DNA from: Geitlerinema sp. PCC 7407
GTDB lineage: Bacteria; Cyanobacteriota; Cyanobacteriia; PCC-7407
Length of the DNA: 64,000 bases
Assembly (NCBI RefSeq): GCF_000317045.1
Contig: NC_019703.1
Coordinates: 794,501-858,500, forward strand
Direction: 5' to 3'
The notes beneath the pieces are model-generated. The model made no database searches, was not told where the DNA came from, and saw nothing but the letters and a program-made list of their open reading frames with translations. Shown in pieces: positions 57,211-64,000 of the stretch (the first letter of the stretch is position 1; every line of letters begins with the position of its first letter). The position numbers were made by a program, and so were the translations under genes.

Positions 57211-58827
57211 CTAATCAGGACCACCCGAAACTTTGGGCTGCTCCAAGCGCTGAAAAACAGGTTGAGGCTCACTCAAAGACTGACTAGCAGGTAGTGTTCC
57301 CCAAGTTGCATGGGTCGCAAACGGGAGATCTACATCTATTAAAGAGTCGTTATCAAAGTTTATTGAGAAGCCTAGCTGCTGATAAATTGTCGTGCTCAAT
57401 TGAGGTGTAATCGGCGACAACAAGTAGGCTGCTAATCTAACAGATTCAAGAACCGCGTACAAAATTTCGGCGACTTTCTCGGTGTCTCCTTCTTTGTAGC
57501 GTTTCCAGGGTGCTTGCTCGTCAATAAACTTGTTTCCGAGCTGGGCGAGGGACAAAATCGCTGCGCATCCTTCACTAAAAGCGAGGGAGTCGTAGGCCGC
57601 CGCAACGCGATCGCCCAGGGTTTGGCCGACAGATTTTAGGGGATGATCCGCTGGGATAGCCGCTCCGTCAACCCCGGGAACTTGAGGGCCAAAATACTTG
57701 TGAACCATACGCGAAGTGCGGTTCAGCAAGTTACCTAAATCGTTGGCCAAGTCGGCATTTAGAGTGTTGATAAAACGGGTTTCGCTGTAGTCTCCGTCAC
57801 GGCCAAACTCAATTTCTTTGAGGAAGTAATACCGAATTGCATCAGCGCCGTAGGCTTCTACCAGTTCTACTGGATTGACAGTATTGCCAATGCTTTTGCT
57901 CATTTTGTGGCCGTCTTTGGTCAAAAAGCCGTGCCCCACAACTTGGGTGGGAAGCGGCAATTCTGCTGACATTAGCATCGCGGGCCAGTACACCGCGTGA
58001 AACCGCAGAATGTCTTTACCAATCAGATGAAGGTTGATGGGCCACCATTTGGCGAGGGCGTTGCTGAGGGTGGGCTCGTCTTCGGGTTCGAGGAGCGCAG
58101 TCACGTAGCCAAGCAGGGCATCAAACCAGACGTAGAGGGTGTGCTTGGGGTCGGCGGGAACGGGGAAGCCCCACTCGACGTTGACGCGGGAAATGGAGAA
58201 GTCTTGGAGGCCCTGGGAGACGAAGTTGAGGACTTCGTTGCGGCGACTGGCGGGCTGAATGAAGTCAGGCTGGTTTTGGTAGAGAGCTTCGAGTTTGTCT
58301 TGGTAGGCCGAGAGGCGAAAGAAGTAGTTTTGCTCGTCGCGCCATTCGGCTTCTTTGTTGGGGTGGAGGGCGCAGCGATGGCCTTCTAGGAGGTCGCGCT
58401 CTTCTTTGAATTCTTCGCAGGCGACGCAGTACCAGCCTTTTTGGTGACCGAGGTAGATGTCACCTTTGTCCCAGACGCGCTGAAAAAACTCTTGGACGAT
58501 GGCGGCGTGGCGCGGGTCGGTGGTGCGGATGAAGCGATCGCACCGGATGTTCAGGCGCTGCCACAGGTCGGCGAAGGTGGCGGAGATGGTGTCGCAGTGC
58601 TCTTGGGGCGGTCTGCCGAGGGCTTCGGCGGTGCGCTGGATTTTTTGGCCATGCTCGTCGGTGCCGGTCACCATGAGGACGGAGTGGCCCCGCAGTCGAT
58701 GGTAGCGAGCGACGACGTCGGCGGCGATCGTTGTGTAGGCGCTGCCGATATGGGGTAAATCGTTTACATAATAAAGCGGCGTTGTAAGGGCAAATGTTTT
58801 CTTATTTTCTGTAGAGATAGAACTCAT
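57211..58827 (-). CDS. metG: Methionyl-tRNA synthetase
   Basis: The 538-residue class I synthetase charges both initiator and elongator tRNA-Met. The HIGH box appears as HIGS (PLYYVNDLPHIGSAY) and the KMSKS loop is complete (GHKMSKSIGNTV). A Cys insert (YCVACEEFKEE) marks the CP zinc region. The anticodon-binding domain follows. It lacks the extra C-terminal dimerisation domain of some MetRS. The gene sits upstream of the LabA-like gene on the same strand with a gap of about 80 bp. Confidence 0.97.
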   Translation of the reverse strand: MSSISTENKKTFALTTPLYYVNDLPHIGSAYTTIAADVVARYHRLRGHSVLMVTGTDEHGQKIQRTAEALGRPPQEHCDTISATFADLWQRLNIRCDRFIRTTDPRHAAIVQEFFQRVWDKGDIYLGHQKGWYCVACEEFKEERDLLEGHRCALHPNKEAEWRDEQNYFFRLSAYQDKLEALYQNQPDFIQPASRRNEVLNFVSQGLQDFSISRVNVEWGFPVPADPKHTLYVWFDALLGYVTALLEPEDEPTLSNALAKWWPINLHLIGKDILRFHAVYWPAMLMSAELPLPTQVVGHGFLTKDGHKMSKSIGNTVNPVELVEAYGADAIRYYFLKEIEFGRDGDYSETRFINTLNADLANDLGNLLNRTSRMVHKYFGPQVPGVDGAAIPADHPLKSVGQTLGDRVAAAYDSLAFSEGCAAILSLAQLGNKFIDEQAPWKRYKEGDTEKVAEILYAVLESVRLAAYLLSPITPQLSTTIYQQLGFSINFDNDSLIDVDLPFATHATWGTLPASQSLSEPQPVFQRLEQPKVSGGPD

Positions 58828-59131
58828 AGAGAGGTTAAACAGTATTCCTTAAATTTGACCCTGATTATCATACACGAGATGCTTTGTTACACATATTTTA
58901 GGGGTCGTTTGGGACGATTGGTGGGCCGCAAGAAAATAGATAGGTGATTACGTAAGCCTTGTGGAGGGGTGGTTTGCAATTTAAGAGATTCTTCGGATGA
59001 TGACTGATTTGCTTACTGTCTGGGGACAGATACCAAAGCCTTAAAAAAATTGTTAAAAACAATGAAGTGTCTACGGTCGGCGCTCTAATCGCTTTTGAGA
59101 TCGCTGTTCTGTTTCTGGCAATAGTTTGACC
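58828..59131. other. Divergent AT-rich spacer
   Basis: The stretch between metG and the acyltransferase gene is AT-rich and must hold both promoters. A small AT-rich hairpin (ATTGTT/AACAAT) lies near 59049-59063. I see no gene. Confidence 0.45.
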
Positions 59132-59857
59132 ATGCCATCTGATGATCGCCCTCTACAACTTTCACGGCTGCTTGTGACGGGTTTGGGGACGCGAGTGTTT
59201 ACTTTCTATGGCGATCGCGTTCCGCTGTCGGGCTCGGTGCTTTTAGTCAGCAATCATCGCAGTTTTATGGATGCGCCGCTGCTGATGGCGGCGACGGGGC
59301 GGACGGTGCGCTTTGCGTGCCACCACTATATGGGCCGGGTGCCGGGGCTGCGGGAGGTGGTGGAGGGGCTGGGTTGCTTTCCTCTGGAGGCGCCCCAGGA
59401 CCGCCATCGAGGATTTTTCCGGACGGCGTCTCGCTTTTTGCGCGCTCAGGAGTGCGTGGGGGTGTTTCCGGAGGGGACGCAGCCGATGGTGTCTGCGACG
59501 GATCCGCGATCGCTGTGTGAGTTTCAGCGGGGCTTTGCGCACTTGGCGCTGCGATCGCCGGTGAAGGATTTGGCGGTGCTGCCGGTGGCGATCGCCTCCC
59601 AGACCGAGCGCCGCAATACGACGGTGCCGCTGCGAATGCTGAGCTGGATTGATCCGTCGGAGCCACTGTTTGATCAGCCGGGCTGGCATCCGATGGTGGT
59701 CTATGAGCGGGTCAATGTGTTGGTGGGGCGGCCCCGCTGGATCACGCCTCAGGAGCGATCGCGCTATCAGAATAAACAGGGGCTGACGACGGTGCAGGAG
59801 CTGACGGACTATTGCCAAGGCGAGATTGAGGCGCTGCTGGCTCAGGGCTGTTGCTAG
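59132..59857 (+). CDS. Lysophospholipid acyltransferase-family protein (PlsC/LPLAT type)
   Basis: The 241-residue protein has the HX4D catalytic motif in NHRSFMD (H42, D47) and FPEGTQ, the classical LPLAT blocks I and III. It transfers acyl groups to a glycerolipid or other alcohol. No transmembrane helix is strong, so it may be a peripheral membrane enzyme. I start at the ATG at 59132. The alpha/beta hydrolase gene follows about 110 bp later in the same direction; the pair mirrors the two domains of plant phytyl ester synthases. Simple phosphatidic acid synthesis remains the alternative. Confidence 0.85.
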   Translation: MPSDDRPLQLSRLLVTGLGTRVFTFYGDRVPLSGSVLLVSNHRSFMDAPLLMAATGRTVRFACHHYMGRVPGLREVVEGLGCFPLEAPQDRHRGFFRTASRFLRAQECVGVFPEGTQPMVSATDPRSLCEFQRGFAHLALRSPVKDLAVLPVAIASQTERRNTTVPLRMLSWIDPSEPLFDQPGWHPMVVYERVNVLVGRPRWITPQERSRYQNKQGLTTVQELTDYCQGEIEALLAQGCC

Positions 59858-59967
59858 TCGTCTGGGGTGGTCTAAGTCACAATCTAAGGAGGAGCGGCGA
59901 TCGCCGCCTGAGAGCCCTGCCTGACACTCCCAAGCTTGCCTAGACTGCCCTTCATTTTCTCGACACT

Positions 59968-60780
59968 ATGCGGAGCATTCCGAATCGTCCCTGTTTGCTG
60001 ACCCCCACGACGCCCAAAGTCGATCGCCCCCTTTTCGTGTTTTTGCCGGGGCTCGACGGGACGGGTCAGCTGCTGCGTCTGCAAACGGAGAGCCTCAGCG
60101 GCTACTTTGATGTGCGGTGCTTGGCGCTGCCACCTCAGGCGCTGATGGGCTGGGAAACCCTGGCCGAAGAGGTGACGGAGCTGATCGAGGGCGAGATCCG
60201 CCGCAATCCCCACCGGCCGGTTTACCTGTGCGGCGAGTCCTTTGGCGGCTGCTTGGCGATGCAGGTGGCGGTGCGATCGCCCCAGGTTTTTGACCGGCTG
60301 ATTTTGATCAATCCGGCGTCTTCTTTTCGCAACAGTCTTTGGATTCGCTGGGGAGCGCAGATTACGCCCTGGCTGCCGGAGCCGCTGTATCGAGCCTCGA
60401 CCCTGGCGCTGCTGCCGTTCCTGTCGGCGCTGGGCCAAATTGAAGCGGGCGATCGCCAGGCCCTGCTAGAGGCGATCCAGTCGGTGCCCCAGCAAACGTC
60501 GGTGTGGCGGCTGGCGCTGCTGCGGGACTTTGATCTGGGGGATTTGCAGCTGCGCCGCATTCGGCAGCCGGCTCTGATCTTGGCGAGTGCGGGCGATCGC
60601 CTGCTGCCCTCGATCGACGAAGCAAACCGCTTGGTGCACTGCCTGCGGGATGCCCGGATGCACATTTTGCCCAACAGCGGCCATACGTGCCTGCTCGAGG
60701 CCAATGTTCGTCTGTTCGATATTCTGGCGGCTTGTGAGTTCTTGGACGCGCCGAAAAGCTCGATGGCGGCCTCTTGTTAG
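59968..60780 (+). CDS. Alpha/beta hydrolase resembling the phytyl ester synthase hydrolase domain
   Basis: The 270-residue protein has an alpha/beta-hydrolase fold: FLPGLDGTG oxyanion region at 25-33, nucleophile S91 in CGESFGGCLAMQVA, D210 in ASAGDRLLPS, and H239 in PNSGHTCLLE. The order of motifs and LILINPASSF match the hydrolase half of plant PES/ELT proteins, as I remember them. It follows the acyltransferase gene and may form a functional pair with it. Other lipases or esterases are possible. Confidence 0.82.
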   Translation: MRSIPNRPCLLTPTTPKVDRPLFVFLPGLDGTGQLLRLQTESLSGYFDVRCLALPPQALMGWETLAEEVTELIEGEIRRNPHRPVYLCGESFGGCLAMQVAVRSPQVFDRLILINPASSFRNSLWIRWGAQITPWLPEPLYRASTLALLPFLSALGQIEAGDRQALLEAIQSVPQQTSVWRLALLRDFDLGDLQLRRIRQPALILASAGDRLLPSIDEANRLVHCLRDARMHILPNSGHTCLLEANVRLFDILAACEFLDAPKSSMAASC

Positions 60781-60917
60781 GACTTGGGAAAAACGCAAAG
60801 AATCGCGTTCGATCGCTTTCTTCAAAAGGCGCTTTCAACAACAGCGCCACAGGTTTGACACAGCTAGGTCAAAGGGGCCGCCTACAATCGCGATCGCCGA
60901 GAAAACAGCCTTTTGCC

Positions 60918-61064
60918 GTGAAATATCTCAAAAACACGCTTCTAATTGTTCTTTTGCTTTATTCCCTCTATTTGATCAAGTCAGAGCTGGGCATTAATAT
61001 CTCCCAGCGATATCACGCCTGGGATGTGCTCAAACTGCCCCTCAAGGTGCTGCCGCCCATCTGA
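60918..61064 (+). CDS. Small single-pass membrane protein
   Basis: The 48-codon frame starts at a GTG and encodes VKYLKNTLLIVLLLYSLYL, one transmembrane helix, followed by IKSELGINISQRYHAWDVLK and a hydrophobic PLKVLPPI end. The pattern of basic start, helix and conserved-looking polar tail suggests a real small protein. No good binding site is visible and I know no family. A longer open frame reaches up to 60774, but the upstream part is not protein-like. Confidence 0.5.
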   Translation: MKYLKNTLLIVLLLYSLYLIKSELGINISQRYHAWDVLKLPLKVLPPI

Positions 61065-61269
61065 TGATCGTGCGGCACGTCTAGCTGCGATCGCGCCGCC
61101 GAGGCCCTGTGGGCAGGCTTGCTGGGCGGTGTGACCATCCTGTCTGAGCGCCTCTGATATACTCATCAGTGGCAGCCGTTAGTGAAAGTATTTTGCAGTA
61201 ACTGACGCCCCTTCTGGGGATTTTGTGAGTTGCCGACACCCCTTTCTGCCAGTGTGGCAACTCTGATTC

Positions 61270-62277
61270 ATGGCTCAGTTTGACTCTTGGGCGAAGTGGG
61301 AGCTACGGCGACGCGACCTGCTGCGGGCGGGCTGGACTGCTGTGGGTCTGGCGGGCCTGGGAGGCACTTGGCTGCAGTTTCAGCGTCAGCGATCGCTGGC
61401 GATCCGGGTTCCCCCGCTGCCCGAGGCGCCAGTTCCCGATCGCCTGGCTAGCCCAATGCGGGTGCTGCGAGACTTCGACTACGGCACTCTCAAACGCGAA
61501 AATGGCCGCACTGTGCGGGAGTTTGAGATCGTGGCGGACACCGCGCCACTCCAGCTGACGCCCTCGGTTTCCTTTGTCACCTGGAACTACAACGGCCGCA
61601 TTCCGGGGCCGACCCTGCGGGCCAAAGCGGGCGATCGCGTGCGAGTGATCTTTCGCAACGAAGGCGGCCATAGCCACAGCATGCACTTTCACGGGGTCCA
61701 TCCCGCCGAAGCCGACGGCGTCGAGCCGGTGCGCCACGGCGAAACCACCGTCTACGAGTTTGACGCTGAGCCCTTTGGCATTCATCTCTACCACTGCCAC
61801 ATTGCGCCCGTGACGCGCCACATCAGCAAAGGCCTCTATGGCCTGTTCATCATTGATCCGCCCCAGCCCCGGCCGCCAGCGGACGAGATGGTGCTGGTGA
61901 TGGCGGGCTATGACCTCGATGACGATCAGCGCAATGATCTGTACGCCTTTAACGGGGTGCCGCACTACTACCACCATCACCCGATCGCGGTCTATCAGCA
62001 CCAGCGAATTCGCCTCTACGTGCTGAATATGATCGAGTTCGATGCGGCGGTGTCCTTTCACCTGCACGCCAATTTTTTCCAGGTTTATCCGACGGGCCGC
62101 ACCCTTACGCCCAGCCAGGAAACGGATATTTTGACCCTGGGGACGGCGGAGCGCCACATTCTAGAATTTTCGTTTCCCTTTACGGGCAAGTACATGTTTC
62201 ATCCCCACCAAGACGCGATCGCTGAAGCGGGCTGTATGGGCATGTTTGACGTTCACCCTGCCAAGGCGAAAGTCTAA
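61270..62277 (+). CDS. Two-domain multicopper oxidase
   Basis: The 335-residue protein begins with a Tat-like segment (RRRDLLRAGWTAVGLAGLGG), so it is probably exported folded. Domain 1 has HSHSMHFHGVH (H139, H141) and YHCHIAPVTRH (H175, C176, H177, H184). Domain 2 has HLHANFF (H264, H266) and MFHPHQDAIAEAGCMG (H311, H313). The T1 copper Cys is present only in domain 1; the domain 2 position is Pro312. The axial position in domain 1 (HISKGLYG) is Leu rather than Met. This is the type C arrangement of two-domain oxidases as I recall that scheme. It may oxidise Cu(I), Fe(II) or phenols. A lipoprotein gene follows. Confidence 0.88.
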   Translation: MAQFDSWAKWELRRRDLLRAGWTAVGLAGLGGTWLQFQRQRSLAIRVPPLPEAPVPDRLASPMRVLRDFDYGTLKRENGRTVREFEIVADTAPLQLTPSVSFVTWNYNGRIPGPTLRAKAGDRVRVIFRNEGGHSHSMHFHGVHPAEADGVEPVRHGETTVYEFDAEPFGIHLYHCHIAPVTRHISKGLYGLFIIDPPQPRPPADEMVLVMAGYDLDDDQRNDLYAFNGVPHYYHHHPIAVYQHQRIRLYVLNMIEFDAAVSFHLHANFFQVYPTGRTLTPSQETDILTLGTAERHILEFSFPFTGKYMFHPHQDAIAEAGCMGMFDVHPAKAKV

Positions 62278-62282
62278 GCAAG

Positions 62283-62382
62283 ACTGTCACTCAGCACAAA
62301 ACCGTTTCGCAATTCAATTGACAGTAATTCTCATCTAATCCAAGATTGACAGTTTATGGTCCTGTCTTCGTTCTGTACTGTC
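62283..62382. repeat. Cluster of four ACTGTC/GACAGT hexamers
   Basis: ACTGTC occurs at 62283-62288 and 62377-62382, and its complement GACAGT at 62320-62325 and 62348-62353. The two central copies form a direct repeat ATTGACAGT, 28 bp apart. All lie between the multicopper oxidase stop and the lipoprotein start, and could be regulator sites. TTGACA within them also resembles a -35 hexamer. Confidence 0.4.
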
Positions 62383-62393
62383 TTGAGGAATTT

Positions 62394-63206
62394 ATGGTGA
62401 AGCTTCGATTGTTTGCCGTGACGATGGCGATCGCCTGCTCCCTGGGCCTGAGCGCCTGTAGCCCGTCTACCCCTTCGGCGAGCAGCCCCGAAAGCCCCGC
62501 GCCCAGCGCGGCGAGCCCAGAGACGCAGCCTGTCGATGGTCTGACCAAGGACATTGACTACCTGACCAAGCTGTCGCTGATGCGCGGTCACATGCTAGTG
62601 GCTCAGGAGCTCCTAGAGCTCGAAAAGCCTGCTGAGGCTGAGCCCCACATTGGCCACCCTGTCGAGGAGATCTACGCCGATTTGGAAGACCAGCTGGCGG
62701 AACGAGGCGTGGCCCCCTTCAAGGCGACTCTGACAGAGGTGCATGATTTGGTGCAAAACCGGCCTAGCGATCCTCAGATACAGGCCAAGTTTAATGACGC
62801 GATCGCGGCGATCGACGGGGCGATCGCGGTCCTCCCCAAGGAGCGAAGCCAGTCCCTCGACGTGGCGCTGCCGGTGATTAACAACCTGCTAGACGTCGCC
62901 CAAGCCGAGTACGAAGCCGCCATCAGCAACAACAAAATCTCTGAAGCCATCGAGTACCAAGACTCGCGCGGCTTTGTCCTCTACGCCTACCAGTTTCTCT
63001 ATCCCAGCGTTCGGGATACCGTTCGGCAATCCAATCCCGAGGCGCAGCGGCAAATTGAGGCGGCCTTCGAGGCCCTGCAAAAAGCCTGGCCCAGTGCTGA
63101 GGCTCCAGCAGCTCCAGTGATGACCGCTGAGGAAGTTTCGGCCCAGGTTGCCCAGATTCAGCAAGGGACTCAGAGCTTGCAAGCGGCTCCGGCGGCCCAG
63201 CCCTAG
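62394..63206 (+). CDS. Lipoprotein of unknown function, next to the multicopper oxidase
   Basis: The 270-residue protein has a lipobox (LGLSAC, cleavage before the Cys near residue 22) after a basic and hydrophobic start. A Ser/Pro/Ala-rich linker follows. The mature part is helical, with MRGHMLVAQELLELEKPAEA, EPHIGHPVEEIYADLEDQL and a second helical repeat-like region around YEAAISNNKISEAIEYQDSR. It is likely anchored in the outer or plasma membrane facing the periplasm. The His and Met residues could bind metal, but this is inference. I start at the ATG at 62394 with its GAGGAA binding site. Confidence 0.8.
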   Translation: MVKLRLFAVTMAIACSLGLSACSPSTPSASSPESPAPSAASPETQPVDGLTKDIDYLTKLSLMRGHMLVAQELLELEKPAEAEPHIGHPVEEIYADLEDQLAERGVAPFKATLTEVHDLVQNRPSDPQIQAKFNDAIAAIDGAIAVLPKERSQSLDVALPVINNLLDVAQAEYEAAISNNKISEAIEYQDSRGFVLYAYQFLYPSVRDTVRQSNPEAQRQIEAAFEALQKAWPSAEAPAAPVMTAEEVSAQVAQIQQGTQSLQAAPAAQP

Positions 63207-63260
63207 ACTGCGCAAGGGGCGATCGCGCCCCAAAAAAGCCCAAGCAGCGCCCAAAAAAAT

Positions 63261-63285
63261 GCTTCCGCTGGACTCCAGCGGAAGC
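63261..63285 (-). terminator. Terminator of the phycobilisome linker gene
   Basis: GCTTCCGCTGG (63261-63271) pairs with CCAGCGGAAGC (63275-63285) around a 3-nt loop. On the leftward strand it is followed by ATTTTTTT. It lies about 75 bp beyond the linker stop. Confidence 0.85.
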
Positions 63286-63358
63286 AATCTTGGCAGAGAG
63301 CAGGCAACTCTAGCGGCACCTTGAACCCTCAAGGCTGGGCCAGCGTTGTCAAAGAGCG

Positions 63359-64000
63359 CTAGTGAATGACGCGACGCAGCGCTTCGCGCTGGCTCGGCGA
63401 CAGGGACGCAAAAGCCTCAGAGGCAGACTGCGTCGACGTTTCGAAGGCGTCTAGCAGCTCTAGCAGCTTTTCTTGCAGGGCTTCGCTTTCGGCAGAGATC
63501 GGCGGATCAAGGATCTCGTCGGCCTCGGGATGGCGACAAACCCCCGCTGTGCAGTCTAGGCCCAGCTCATGCCAGTAAAGCGTGGGGACGATCCAGCCCC
63601 GCTGGCCAAAGTGCTCGTGGTTGAGGATGCCCGACTCCAGAAACACCTTCGGTGAAGCGTAGTAGCGATGTTCCCGAGGATAGGGCACCGTAAAGCAGCC
63701 AAATTCCTTGCGGTACTCTTCAGAATCGAGAATTGCAGCGATGCACTTCTCTGCGCCCTTGTGCATCAGGATGTTGCAGTATTCGCGCACCTCGTTTTGG
63801 TCCATGGGTGCCCGGCCCAGGAAGTGCTTGAAGCACCACTCGATAAACTTCAGGTTCGAAACGCGATGATAAAAGCTGTTGAGATAAACCTCTGAGCGCG
63901 CCAGCTCCATCAAAAATCGACGAACCCCGATTTTATCTTTCAGAAAATCTTGTTCTGCCTTGGCCAAGATGCGGCGCTCGTGGGCGTAGGGCTGGCGCTC
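63359..64000 (-). CDS. Phycobilisome linker polypeptide (5' end outside the window)
   Basis: The open frame runs leftward from the window edge to a stop at 63359, giving at least 213 residues. The visible part is the C-terminal portion of a PBS_linker_poly (Pfam 00427) domain: FLKDKIGVRRFLMELARSE, FYHRVSNLKFIEWCFKHFLG and RAPMDQNEVREYCNILMHKG. A C-terminal extension follows, with VPTLYWHELGLDC and a Ser/Glu-rich tail. The domain joins phycobiliprotein rods or core. I cannot say whether it is CpcG-like, ApcE-like or another linker. The gene begins beyond 64000. A terminator lies downstream at 63261-63285. Confidence 0.85.
   Translation of the reverse strand, partial: ERQPYAHERRILAKAEQDFLKDKIGVRRFLMELARSEVYLNSFYHRVSNLKFIEWCFKHFLGRAPMDQNEVREYCNILMHKGAEKCIAAILDSEEYRKEFGCFTVPYPREHRYYASPKVFLESGILNHEHFGQRGWIVPTLYWHELGLDCTAGVCRHPEADEILDPPISAESEALQEKLLELLDAFETSTQSASEAFASLSPSQREALRRVIH

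Overview
The window is a chromosomal segment of an oxygenic, phycobilisome-bearing cyanobacterium. The octamer GCGATCGC (the cyanobacterial HIP1 element) occurs throughout genes and spacers. The genes include psaM (photosystem I), a CpcT-type bilin lyase, a phycobilisome linker, chlL and chlN of the dark-operative protochlorophyllide reductase, sqdB/sqdX and a glucolipid synthase for thylakoid lipids, and many cyanobacteria-specific families (DUF3318, DUF5331, DUF1230/CGLD27, EbsA-like, LabA-like). Base composition looks moderately GC-rich. I cannot name the genus from sequence alone. I see no transposase, prophage, CRISPR array or integrase; this looks like core genome with a few unusual local arrangements.

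Layout. 0-3.4 kb: the end of an unknown gene, gloB, rplI and dnaB. 3.4-5.7 kb: a tandem pair of paralogous polytopic membrane proteins behind an AT-rich region with two near-identical palindromes. 5.7-7.4 kb: lumenal-type FKBP, a phasin-like coiled coil and a TIGR03792-type protein. 7.4-11 kb: sqdX, sqdB and cpcT, all leftward. 11-13.4 kb: creatininase family, a TPR protein and a small membrane coiled-coil protein. 13.4-16.2 kb: the 31-codon psaM gene, phoU and long gene-poor spacers. 16-26.7 kb: a Zam/RNase R-like protein with an altered active-site motif, ubiX, a DUF4129-DUF4350-MoxR cluster, a BrkB-type protein and dnaX. 26.7-35 kb: a probable glucolipid synthase behind a radical SAM gene, an EbsA-like gene followed by four rightward genes up to yajQ, then a CPXCG protein and a B12-binding-type radical SAM protein. 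35-41.4 kb: a TPR protein and the chlL-DUF5331-DUF5331-chlN block. 41.4-49.8 kb: yqeK, rsfS, CGLD27, asparaginase, initiator tRNA, two adjacent GTPases with C-terminal membrane regions, a small repeat protein, tlyA and mscL. 49.8-64 kb: DUF4112, a GH13 enzyme, pepA, a lytic transglycosylase, a LabA-like protein, metG, an acyltransferase plus alpha/beta hydrolase pair, a two-domain multicopper oxidase with a lipoprotein, and a truncated phycobilisome linker gene.

How the genes work together. SqdB makes UDP-sulfoquinovose and SqdX transfers the sugar to diacylglycerol. The probable MgdA makes the glucosyl precursor of the galactolipids. ChlL and ChlN are two of the three subunits of the light-independent protochlorophyllide reductase (chlB is not in the window), and two paralogous small proteins lie between them. 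RplI, RsfS and TlyA serve the ribosome; DnaB and DnaX serve replication. The best candidates for undescribed biology are the duplicated membrane proteins with their shared upstream region, the DUF5331 pair inside the chlL-chlN block, the Zam-like enzyme, and the acyltransferase/hydrolase pair resembling a split plant phytyl ester synthase. Another theme is the use of HIP1 octamers in terminator hairpins.
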